Assembly: GCA_004194705.1 (NCBI GenBank)
Contig: SADC01001291.1
Location: forward strand, 496,001-560,000
Origin: Ditylenchus dipsaci
Taxonomy: Eukaryota; Nematoda; Chromadorea; Rhabditida; Anguinidae
Length of the DNA: 64,000 bases
Direction: 5' to 3'
Shown: in pieces, positions 44,467-53,560 of the stretch
Position numbering within the stretch: position 1 is the first letter of the stretch
How the letters are laid out: each line of letters starts with the position of its first letter
Notes under the pieces: model-generated
What the model was told of the DNA's origin: nothing
Databases searched by the model: none
The model's input: the letters and a program-made list of their open reading frames with translations, nothing else
Made by a program: the position numbers and the translations under genes

Positions 44467-44830
44467 CTGAATTTTATTTTTATAATAATGTTCCGAAAAT
44501 TAATATGGTGTAACTGAATTTTGCAGCAAATTCTCGGAATTTCGCGGTATAAACGACGACTCGATACACCAACTCGGTACAGTTGTGACTCGGTACGTCA
44601 ACTCGATACAGTTGCGACGCGATACACCAATTCGATACAGTTGCGACTCGATACACTAACTCGATACACTTCATTTTTTGGGAGTTATAATAGCCTTGTT
44701 TGCTTTATTCATTTATCGTTACTGAATTATAAAGGAAATTTGATAATAGAAGTATCATACTCTTTTACCGGACAAAATAACAACAAAAACGGTTGAAAAT
44801 GACAGTAATTTGTGACTATTAACCTTTTCT

Positions 44831-46594
44831 TCACTCCAACACGTTTTTTACGTCCACCAGCGGATGATTGACTTCGGCAACTGCTTGTTGAAACATTTCT
44901 TCTTGTTTAGCTTCTACATGTTCTTCATCGTCATCCAGCATTCTTCTAAGCTCCTTCTGTAAAAACTTATGAACATCACAAGTAAACAACCTGTACTCCA
45001 CAAAATCTAATCCCATTAGACGGCCAATTCTTTTAAGATAGCGAGACATCTCTCGACATCACCTTCTGAACCCCAGGTTATTCTGATATTCGATTGCAAG
45101 GTCAACAGATTGGATCTAAAATAAACCATAAAAAAGCTCAAAGATTCACCTTACCTTGCGATATAGCATGGAACAAGCACAGTTTGACTGAAACTCCAGG
45201 AAACATTTCCGTAAACGAAGTGTAGACAGCTATCTCTACATCAAAATTAGCGTATCGAATAGCGCTGAGAAACCCGAGGCGATCTCGTACCAAATTGAAT
45301 ACTCAACGTTGAAAGAACAATAATTAATTACCTTGTTGCCACATTCTTGGATACAGTTCTGTTGTTTTTTTTCATCAGCACAGTGACTGGCGGTGTCGAA
45401 TAGCTTCCTCTGACCAGTCCAAATACCCGATAAATCTGCTTGACTCCATTAGGCGTATACTTGAGCGTATCATCCGAGATTATGTGAGTGCAGATTCTTA
45501 GCAGATTTAGTTAGAGATGGCCTCGGGACGGGAATCCCGTCCCGTCCCGAAGGGATTTCAGGGCTTATCCCGTCCCGGTGTCCCGTCCCGGAAAAAAATT
45601 CTAGTGTGTCCCGTCCCGGTGTCCCGTTGGAATGATTTTCCGATTTTTCCTTCATTTTCCTTTATTTTTCCCTTATTAATGGGTCGGGGCGTCCCGTCCC
45701 GAAGGGTTTTTAGGCCTTGTCCCATCCCGGTGTCCCGTCCCGAAATTTTTTAAAGTAAATTTTGTCCCGTCCCGTCCCGAAATAGGCCATTTGCCATCTC
45801 TAGATTTAGTTGCAGTGTTGAAGAGAAAATGAGCATATCATCATCTGGAACAGGACACTAGATTGAGTCTTTAAAAATGAAAACAAACTACCATGAAGAA
45901 GAAGATGCTCTTCAAAATGCTCATGACTAATCGTTACCTCCGTTGCACGAAGCGTCAAACGCATTCTCCTATTCTCATCAGTCAAAATCGAGGGAATGTA
46001 GTGATATTAGGAAAACGCTTTCTACTAGATCGGTACAGGTCTGCCTTTACCTCCACACCTCCACAAGCTGCATTACTAATCTGCCGGTAATCTTAAAAAT
46101 TTATTTAGTGGAATATCAAACTCAAAAATAAATACGTCTTCCGTTTTTTCTCGATATTGATCCTTTCGTCCATCCGAACCCTCCCTGCTGCCGCTGTTTC
46201 TTGTTTACCACCACCAGCTGCCCTTTCTGCCAGGAAACTCCTCCAAATATTTGTCCCTGTTACCTATAACGACGTATGCCGTAACGCTTTCAGAAAAACA
46301 AGTTTACGTTGCTGGTTGACTTCGGCTCGCATATGTGAGTGTAATTAGCTGGATCATCCAGCCATGTTGTAGCCGAAATATTGAAGTCAGAGACGCCACT
46401 TTGGATTTGTTGGCACTCGATTCATTCCTGGCTTGACATCCAGAGCAACGGAAATAGCCCTGCTCGATTCTGTTTTTCGTTGACGTTCTTCCTATCTTGG
46501 TCCATACATAGCATCCTCTGCCATCATCAGTATAAGTAATCGGTGCAGTTCGAGCTCCTATACGCTGCGTGTGCACAATTACGACTCTGTCCAT
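44831..46594 (-). pseudogene. MULE transposase with FLYWCH-like finger, fragmented
   Basis: From 46594 leftward, residues include DDGRGCYVWTKIGRTSTKNR followed by GYFRCSGCQAR, a FLYWCH/WRKY-like finger. Further left are RRMRLTLRATEV with HEHFEEHLLLHG (about 45900-46000) and SDDTLKYTPNGVKQIYRVFG with VTVLMKKNNRT (45350-45490), matching the region of the first catalytic Asp of MULE transposases. Next is NFDVEIAVYTSFTEMFP with VKLCLFHAISQ (45170-45250), matching the conserved D-x-E-x-A and C-x-F-H motifs. The C-terminal segment is VERCLAILKELAV, GLDFVEYRLF and an acidic tail ending at 44831. Donor-like sites separate several blocks, but stops and frame changes occur between others. The gene appears broken, and a hAT MITE interrupts it. 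Confidence 0.72.
45512..45802. mobile_element. hAT MITE with exact 8-bp TSD, nested in a MULE
   Basis: An exact octamer duplication GATTTAGT flanks it (45504-45511 and 45803-45810). The ends are TAGAGATGGC and its complement GCCATCTCTA. Subterminal CCCGTCCCG/CGGGACGGG units match the hAT element at 22048-22733. It is younger than the MULE transposase it interrupts. Confidence 0.92.
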
Positions 46595-46864
46595 GCTGAT
46601 TAATACCTGAACACGTGAAGTAAAGACTATCAGGCTTTTAATTTATACAAATATAATAAATAACAAGAGGACTTTGCTACCACAAAAAGTGACTATAACA
46701 CTAGTCGAGAGTCGAACCTGAGACTCGGTGTATCGAGTTGGTGTATCAAGTCGCAACTGTATCGAGTTGTCGTATCGAGTCGCAACTGTATCGAGTTGAC
46801 GTATCGAGTCGCAACTGTATCGAGTTGGTGTATCGAGTCACAATGTCGTTATACCCTTTATTAA

Positions 46865-47086
46865 AGGGCATGCCCACGCTAATAAGAGGTGGTGCCGGGA
46901 ATTCAAATTTTTTCCTAATTATTGAACTTCTGTACGGATTTTTCAACTTGGTTTCTAACAAAGCCTAGAATTTGATTTTAGGTATGTTTTTTAGAAACCA
47001 GGTTTCAAAATCCGTACATAAGTTCAATGATTAGGAAAAAATTTTGAATTCCCGGCACCACCTCTTATTAGCGTGGGCATGCCCCT
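46865..47086. mobile_element. TTAA-flanked palindromic MITE (GGCATGCCCACGC family)
   Basis: TTAA lies at 46861-46864 and 47087-47090. The inverted ends are AGGGCATGCCCACGCTAAT on the left and its near-exact complement on the right. The interior is almost identical to the copies at 15669-15899 and 63413-63920. It is inserted 3-10 bases beyond the right end of the MULE, probably within its target duplication. Confidence 0.85.
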
Positions 47087-47127
47087 TTAAAGACTGACAA
47101 ACTTGTGAGATAACAATAAAAAAAAAT

Positions 47128-47248
47128 GGTACTTATGCTGTTTGGACCGACCATCATTTTTTACCTTGTCCCCCTGTTGTTTTCTTGAAAAATGGCTTGG
47201 TCCCCCTGTTGTTTAATGACGGTCGGTCCCAAACAGCATAAGTACCAA
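47128..47248. mobile_element. Small palindromic MITE, GGTACTTATGCTGTTTGG ends
   Basis: GGTACTTATGCTGTTTGGACCGACC on the left and its complement on the right enclose a direct repeat of CTTGTCCCCCTGTTGTTT / CTTGGTCCCCCTGTTGTTT. No target duplication is clear. Confidence 0.75.
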
Positions 47249-47273
47249 AAAATTTCATGTGAAAAATCAAAAA

Positions 47274-47692
47274 TACGGCACGGGGAGAATTCCGCGCCGG
47301 ATAATTCCGCGCCAACTTTTTTCTCTTGAACAAAGAGATTTATTTTTCAGCAATTCTTTTAAAAAAGAATCACCATCAGGTAGCCTCAAGCTTCTAGTTT
47401 CTAATGAAGTGTCATTTGCTGAAACATGTTCGCAAAATGTGTCACAAAAAAGTAAAAGTACGAAACAAATCAGAAAATAACGTTTATTTCCTGATTCGTT
47501 TTATACTTTAGTTTTTTTTGCCCCATTTCGCGAACATGTTCCAGCAAATGACACCTCATTAGAAACTAGAATCTTGAGGCTACCTGGCGGTGATTCTTTT
47601 CTGTAAAAATTGCTGAAAAATGAATCTCTTTGATCAAAAGAGAAAAGTTGGCGCGGAATTATCCGGCGCGGAATTATCGCCGTGCCAAAAAT
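47274..47692. mobile_element. Palindromic element, GGATAATTCCGCGCC units
   Basis: The left end ACGGCACGGGGAGAATTCCG and right end CGGAATTATCGCCGTGCC are inverted. ATTCCGCGCC is repeated twice in each arm. The inner arms pair TAGCCTCAAGCTTCTAGTTTC with its complement, and the motif AGTTTCTAATGA is shared with 13596-13965. Confidence 0.75.
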
Positions 47693-47886
47693 ACGAGTAT
47701 TTCCGCTGAGGCTGAGACCTTACCTTTGAAGAGGCTATCTGCAAACCAGGACCTAAACTACTAGAGGGGTATGAAGCAAAAATAGTTTTTTTATATTTTG
47801 GACGAAGCTTTTTTCTGCCACCTTCTAGCTTTTTATATAACATTATGTCATCAATTGATCGGTTAGAAAATTTATTCACATATAAT

Positions 47887-50800
47887 GGATATGGATTTTT
47901 TCTGGTGCAAAAAAATTTCTTTTTGGTGCAAAAAGATTTTATTTTGGTGCAAAAAAAATTTGGTGCAAATTAGATCTTTTTTGGTGCAAATTGAATCTTT
48001 TTTGGTGCAAATATAATTTTTTTGGTGCAAAAAGATTTTATTTTGGTGCAAATCGCCGTGGTGCAAATTGAATTTTTTTTGGTGCAAATAATTTTCTTTT
48101 TGGTGCAAATTGAATTCTTTTTGGTGCAAATAGTATTTTTTTTTGGTGCAAATCGAATTCTTTTTGGTGCAAATCGTATTCTTCTGGATAATATTTTTTT
48201 GTCCGTATAATACTCGTTTTCGCCCATTGCATATTTCTTTTTGCCTGTAGATTTTGAATGGCCGTAGAATATTCGTTTTTGCCCGTAGATTTCTCTTTTT
48301 CTATTTTTTTCTACCTGTAGATTTTAAAATTTTGAGGAAATTCAAATTTTATGGTCAGAAAACGACTTGGTTTGCTCAGAATCCAACCCCAGAGTGACCA
48401 AGTTTGTTTTTGGGATTTATTTAAGGGGGAGTAAAGTTTTTGCGAAAATTAGATTGCGCGCATCAGAATCCTTTTTCGATCAGCTCAATCTCTCAGAATC
48501 CGGATTCCGCCATTTAGAACCAACTTTATTATTGGTTCAGGGTACCTAAATACTAGTTGGTAATGGTTTTAAAGGGTGAGGTATACTTCATACACGCAGT
48601 CACGGGGTGTCAAAATTCAAAAACGTAATCAGAATAGTTCAAACAAAACGCCAAGAATTTTCAAAAGGCAATTTAAAAATTTTGCTGTGAAAATATTGAG
48701 CTTTTTTTCTTTTCACCAATAGGACGGATATTCTCAAAATTTAAGGACTAATACAGGCCGAAACATAACAGTTTATCCTTCGTAACACAAATTAACAACA
48801 ATATTTTTTTCTTCTTCAATTTCAAACTCCGTTTCATCATAACGAATTTCCAAGTCACACAAAATATTTCTGATATAGAACTGTTTCATTAAATCTTCTT
48901 TCATCACTGTTGACTTTGCAATGAAGCGCCTCAATTGATTGTTTGATAGAAGCCCCCAAAATGAATGCTCTTTCATGAAATCAGCTACGTGAAAGCAGAG
49001 CAGATGGTTTTTAACGGTAACAGAGGAACTAGGGACAATATTCTGCAATGATGAGATAGCACATTAATGAAGTAAATGACATAGTTAATATCTCACTCTG
49101 ATACAACTGAAATATTGTCTGGTCCAACTTTTGAACATCACGACTTCTTCTTTCACCAGAAATTCTGCTTTAGCCAAAGATTGCATTTTGACAAAAGTGT
49201 AAGCAGTAGGCGGAACTGAGAATGACATGGTCCATCTTTTATGACATTCGAGATTTCTTCCGGTCCATTACCGCTTAATAGCTTTCGTATGTGGTTTCCT
49301 GCAATAGCAACAGATTCCAGAGATCGTTTCGCAAAAGGGTTTCCTACGTTAAAGTCTTCTTTGGACGATTCGCAGAGAAGGCAGGGATGAGACGACGACG
49401 CACCAAGATGAACATAGACTGCACAAAGAAATTTGATGTCTCCAGTTGAAAACTCATCAGAGAGTCAGAGATCATCAGAGAGTCCAACTAGAAGAAGAGA
49501 ATTTGCCGAATTTGGTAGCCTGAATTGCTTCACTAAGTCACGCACTTTTTTGTTCGAAGCGAAGATATCTTTACCAAGCTATAATTATAAACTTTTTTTA
49601 AATGGTTTCCTGGAATGTATCCTACCTTGACCAGATCAGTTTTCAATGCACATCTCTGTCTCCAGCTCAGTCGACTTCCTAGCTTCTGCAGCAGCGGCTC
49701 TTGCATTCGCAGTTCTCGATTTTCGGGAGGATTCATCCAATTCTACCTTTGCATGATGCCTTGTGAGTACCATATTGATATACCTGAATGCAAGAAAAAT
49801 TTAGCAAAAATTTTCACCACAGACAAAAATCCAAAAACCACAGACTTTTTTAAACTTTCTATATACCAAAATGAAGCCCGCAATCTCTACTACAAGATCC
49901 TCAGAGGGATTTTCGAAATTCCAGAATTTTCCGTAGTTATAACCATTTTAAGCCAAAAACCATGGTTTTGACTGGAAAATACTAATTTTCGAGATCGCGC
50001 CGTATAAAAAGTTAAAAATTTCGTATTAATTGGAGCAATATTGCACATAAATACGCCAAAATTAACGGGCTATTACGCTAACGATTTTGTTTTTAGCGTT
50101 TGTATCAAAAACAGAAGCTCAGTGTAGTTTTAGCACACAACTCAGTGAATTTTTTCAGTGATCTTTTCATAAAATAAATTTGTGGCAACCAAATTTGCTA
50201 TCTTTTGTTTGCAAGTGATGGCTGGACAGAAAGCCCGAAAAACAGCGAATCTCACCAGTTTAAGATAAACACAAAAACACAAACGGAATGGACATAATTC
50301 AGTAATACAAACGAAAAAATCCATTGAAAATTGCTGCTTTTTTCAATTTCGCATTTCGCGCAAAATTTCTCTACTGATTATGTTTTTGAATTTTGACACC
50401 CCGTGGCAGTGCCTAAGTCACAGGTTCGACTACCACTGGCTGCACACCTTTTTTCTCTCCTTTTATTTACAAGTTTAGTGTCAAAATGATCCTCACACTC
50501 TTGATTATCCAACAAGATTATAAGAGTATGCTTTTACACCTACTGAAGCTTGTATTCAGGCTGAATTAGGCTAAATTTCCGAAAATGGACGGTTTTCAGG
50601 GTTTTCTTTGATTAGTTACATTGAAATTTTCTAACTTGTACAAGTCACACTTTTTATACAGCAAAATGTGGCCGAAAATCTAGGCTTTCATTTGAGCTAT
50701 CAAACAGAAGGAAGTTAGTATGAAGTTGAATCTAAAATTCAAAAAACATCCAACGATTTCCCATTCCATTCACTCCCACCCAGGGCTGTCACCCAAAATT

Positions 50801-52035
50801 TTCGATATTGTTCTGCAACTGAAGTTTTTTGCAATTTTCATTAAGATAATCGTTAAGAAACCTCATACCCAAAATATAACCCTGCTTCTTGGCGTCATTT
50901 TCAGTATATGACTATAAATGATCATGTGAATTAAAACTGCGAAAAAACCTCAGTGCCAAAATAATACCGAAATCCTACTCCTCAAAAATATTCTATTATT
51001 CATTGGTCAAACCTTCGCTAGCTACCTTGTTTTTCTGTAGTGATTTTGGTTTGTTAAAATTTTTATCTGATTCACCGTGAAATTTTAACTCTAGTAAGTC
51101 ACTAAACGTGTTGGTGAATAATAAATAAAATTAGTAGAGGTTTAGGCTATACAAATTTTATGCGCATCATTGTGGATGGTTTTCTTTCATTCTGATGGTC
51201 ATTTGCTTCAATTCGCAAAATTGAGGCAGTTTCTGACAGCAAAGCAGTGGTGTTAATGATTGCAATCTATTTCTCGACAGTTTTCGACCCTAGAAGTCAG
51301 TAAATTAATATAAAAAATAAGATGTGCGCCTAGCGGGATGAAAACTGTCGATTTAGGGCTTATATGAAGTGCAACCACCACCCCCCACCCCTCACCCATT
51401 AAGTGCTTCTAAATAGTAGAACTCGGATTCTGAGAGATTGAGCCAATCGAGAATGGATTCTGATGCGCGCAATCGAATTTTCGCAATAAGTTTACTCCCC
51501 CTTTAATAAACTCCCAAAAAACCAACTTGGCCACTCTGGGGTTGGATTCTGAGCAAACCAAGTCGTTTTCTGACCCTAAAATTTGAATTTCCTCAAAATT
51601 TTAAAATCTACAGGTAGAAAAAAATAGAAAAAGAGAAATCTACGGGCAAAAACGAATATTCTACGGCCATTCAAAATCTACAGGCAAAAAGAAATATGCA
51701 ATGGGCGAAAACGAGTATTATACGGACAAAAAATATTATCCAGAAAGAATACGATTTGCACCAAAAAGAATTCGATTTGCACCAAAAAAATACTATTTGC
51801 ACCAAAAAAAATACTATTTGCACCAAAAAGAATTCAATTTGCACCAAAAAAAATCAATTTGCACCACGGCGATTTGCACCAAAATAAAATCTTTTTGCAC
51901 CAAAAAAAATTATATTTGCACCAAAAAAGATTCAATTTGCACCAAAAAAGATCTAATTTGCACCAAATTTTTTTGCACCAAAATAAAATTTTTGCACCAA
52001 AAAGAATCTTTTTGCACCAAAAAAAATCCATATCC
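47887..52035. mobile_element. 4.1-kb Mutator-like element, GGTGCAAAT array TIRs, 9-bp TSD
   Basis: An exact 9-bp duplication ACATATAAT flanks it (47878-47886 and 52036-52044). The ends are GGATATGGATTTTTT and its complement. The outer 300 bp at each side is an array of TTTTTGGTGCAAAT units, about 17-20 per side. The inverted repeat continues inward to about 48640 on the left and 51410 on the right, including TGGTCAGAAAACGACTTGGTTTGCTCAGAA. The interior holds a broken minus-strand transposase-like gene (48773-49745). From 49750 to 51400 there is no recognised gene; 50890-51180 is a copy of the dispersed repeat seen at 14210-14570. Confidence 0.88.
48773..49745 (-). pseudogene. Transposase-like gene fragments, family unassigned
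   Basis: Minus-strand fragments, right to left on the plus strand: ELDESSRKSRTANARAAAEA (49690-49745, coiled-coil-like); LGKDIFASNKKVRDLVKQFR followed by LLLVGLSDD (49470-49580); SDEFSTGDIKFLCAVYVHLG and ASSSHPCLLCESSKEDFN (49340-49450); RSLESVAIAGNHIRKLLSG (about 49290); and KNHLLCFHVADFMKEHSF with NNQLRRFIAK and an acidic C-terminus ending at 48773. The order G-D-x-K-F-L, G-A-S-S-x-H-P-C-x-x-C, then K-x-H-L-L-x-x-H-x-x-x-F resembles RNase H-fold transposases I have seen in invertebrate genomes but cannot name. At least one stop and several frame changes interrupt it. Its position in a 9-bp-TSD element suggests it is this element's own transposase. Confidence 0.55.
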
Positions 52036-52168
52036 ACATATAATTGATCAACGATCCTCTCTCTACTCTTTTTCACAGCTTTTCTTTCATAAGATGCTTT
52101 ATTCATATTAACCCAACTGACAACATCAACCGCGAAAACAATAATAACGAAGAACATTTTTAGGCTAA

Positions 52169-52747
52169 GGTTTACAATACCCCCAGCACTCAGGTTTACC
52201 TGACCCCCAGCACTCAGGTTTACCTGACCCTCAGCACTCAGGTTTACTTGACCCCCAGCACTCAGATTGGTAGGAAAGGGACAAAATTTGAAAATGATAT
52301 CCGATAACCCATAAGTACCCAATTATTTATTATCTCAAGCAAAATACACACACAAGCGATGAACTTAATCGATATGTTTCATTTGCGAAAATTTGTTTCG
52401 CTTATACACAGCAATGGATTTGTCATGAAAGCGAACAGTACAAAAATATTGAGCCATTTCCTCCCCTTCAGTGAGAGACATGATGACAGCGGGATACATC
52501 TTATCCCAGCACTCAGGTTTACCTGACCCCCAGCACTTAGGTTTACCTGACCCCCAGCACTCAGGTTTACCTGACCCCAGCACTCAGGTTTACCTGACCC
52601 CAGCACTTTGAATTGGTGTGGTTGAACCTGCGTGCTGGGGGTCAGGTAAAGCTGAGTGCTGGGGGTCAGGTAAACCTGAGTGCTGGGGGTCAGGTAAACC
52701 TGAATGCTGGGGTCAAGTAAACCTGAGTGCTGGGGGTATTGTAAACC
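52169..52747. mobile_element. Element with CAGCACTCAGGTTTACCTGACCC arrays
   Basis: GGTTTACAATACCCCCAGCAC at 52169 pairs with its complement ending at 52747. The 22-24 bp unit is repeated about four times at 52190-52262, about five times at 52503-52610 and about five times inverted at 52628-52740. Between the first two arrays (52265-52500) lies non-repeat sequence that may be coding on the minus strand. The design matches the MULE-type elements, but no target duplication was found. Confidence 0.7.
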
Positions 52748-52870
52748 TGCTCCCATTTTTATACTCATCAACAACCAGTGCTTCTCCTTCTCTAGCTCTC
52801 CGTTTTCTTCCTCTCTTTCGCTTGCCCCCACTCGGAATGTCTGTGATCTCCTCAAATCTGCACACATGCT
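52365..52870 (-). CDS. Possible exons of an unidentified gene, partly replaced by repeat
   Basis: Two minus-strand segments look coding. At 52765-52845, after a GTGTGCAG acceptor, lies FEEITDIPSGGKRKRGRKRR with an acidic/basic tail ending YKNGSR. At 52365-52503 lies KMYPAVIMSLTEGEEMAQYF followed by VRFHDKSIAVYKRNKFSQM and a stop. The second segment has a faint Tudor/PWWP-like pattern (Y-P-A-x-I, then V-R-F-x-D). They are separated by the CAGCACTCAGG arrays, which would have to be intronic. They may belong to a transposon gene or to a host gene invaded by the element. I do not recognise the family. Confidence 0.3.
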
Positions 52871-52925
52871 GACACAAGCTGAGAAAATGTCGAAAATTTT
52901 GACATAATGCTACATAAGAGCAAAG

Positions 52926-53118
52926 AGGTAGCAGAAAAAAGTAAAAGGTGGCAGAAAAAGCTAGAAGGTGGCAGAAAAAGCAAAAGGTGGCAGAAAAAGT
53001 AAAAGGTAGCAGAAAAAGCCAAAAGGTGGCAGAAAAAAGCTTTTTGACCAAAACTCGAAAAAGGTGGCAGAAAAAAGCCAAAAGGTGGCAGAAAAAAGCC
53101 AAAAGGTGGCAAAAAAGA
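52926..53118. repeat. 18-bp tandem repeat AAAGGTGGCAGAAAAAGC
   Basis: About ten units in head-to-tail order, interrupted at 53038-53060 by TTTTTGACCAAAACTCG. It looks like one terminal array of a MULE-type element, but no inverted partner is found in the window. Confidence 0.8.
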
Positions 53119-53399
53119 TTTATCCTTTTTATTTTATAGGAGAATATTTACAGAAAAATTCGCTAGAAAATTATCACCGCAAGCTTTGTTTACAAAATAA
53201 CGAACTTACTTTACGACAAAAAGTTATAAACGTCTAAAATCGTTTTTTGAGACATCCTTTTTGCAGAAATTGCTGTAATACAGAGCGAAAAATAATCAAA
53301 CCGGTTGGAATAATCGGCAGGACCTGTCAGATTCAAAATCTGTCCAAAAAAATTTTAAAGACCGCAAAATCATGCAAAAATAAAATATTTCTGGCCAAA

Positions 53400-53532
53400 A
53401 ATGCTTTTGAAAATTTTCGGGATCGGGATTTTCAAATTGATCGTGAGGGATTCGGGATCGGGATTCAGCACCAAAATCTCCGGAATCGGGATCCCGTTCG
53501 GGCGGGATCCCGATCCCGTGCACACCTCTACT
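53400..53532. mobile_element. hAT-like element end with CGGGATCGGGAT units
   Basis: GGGATCGGGATT units end in CCCGTGCACACCTCTA, reminiscent of hAT elements that end in short T(A)GAGGTG termini with GC-rich subterminal repeats. The left terminus is not identified. It abuts the MULE target duplication at 53552. Confidence 0.5.
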
Positions 53533-53560
53533 AGATACGCAATTTAATGCTTTTTATGAA

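Larger units (their letters stand above)
44560..46855 (-). mobile_element. Mutator-like element with ACTCGATACAGTTG array TIRs, decayed transposase and nested hAT MITE
   Basis: The left array (44565-44665) and right array (46728-46842) consist of ACTCGATACAxxAACTCGATACAGTTGCG units in inverted orientation. The outermost bases are GGTATAAACGAC on the left and the complement of GGGTATAACGAC on the right. No duplication is seen; the right flank is interrupted by a TTAA MITE. The interior encodes MULE transposase fragments on the minus strand. A 291-bp hAT MITE sits at 45512-45802. Confidence 0.8.

Noticed and set aside
50400..50460. tRNA-like 3' half (GGTTCGACTACC followed by a T-run)
   Set aside because: No matching 5' half, D-arm or anticodon arm can be folded, and the segment lies in the inner inverted repeat of a MULE.
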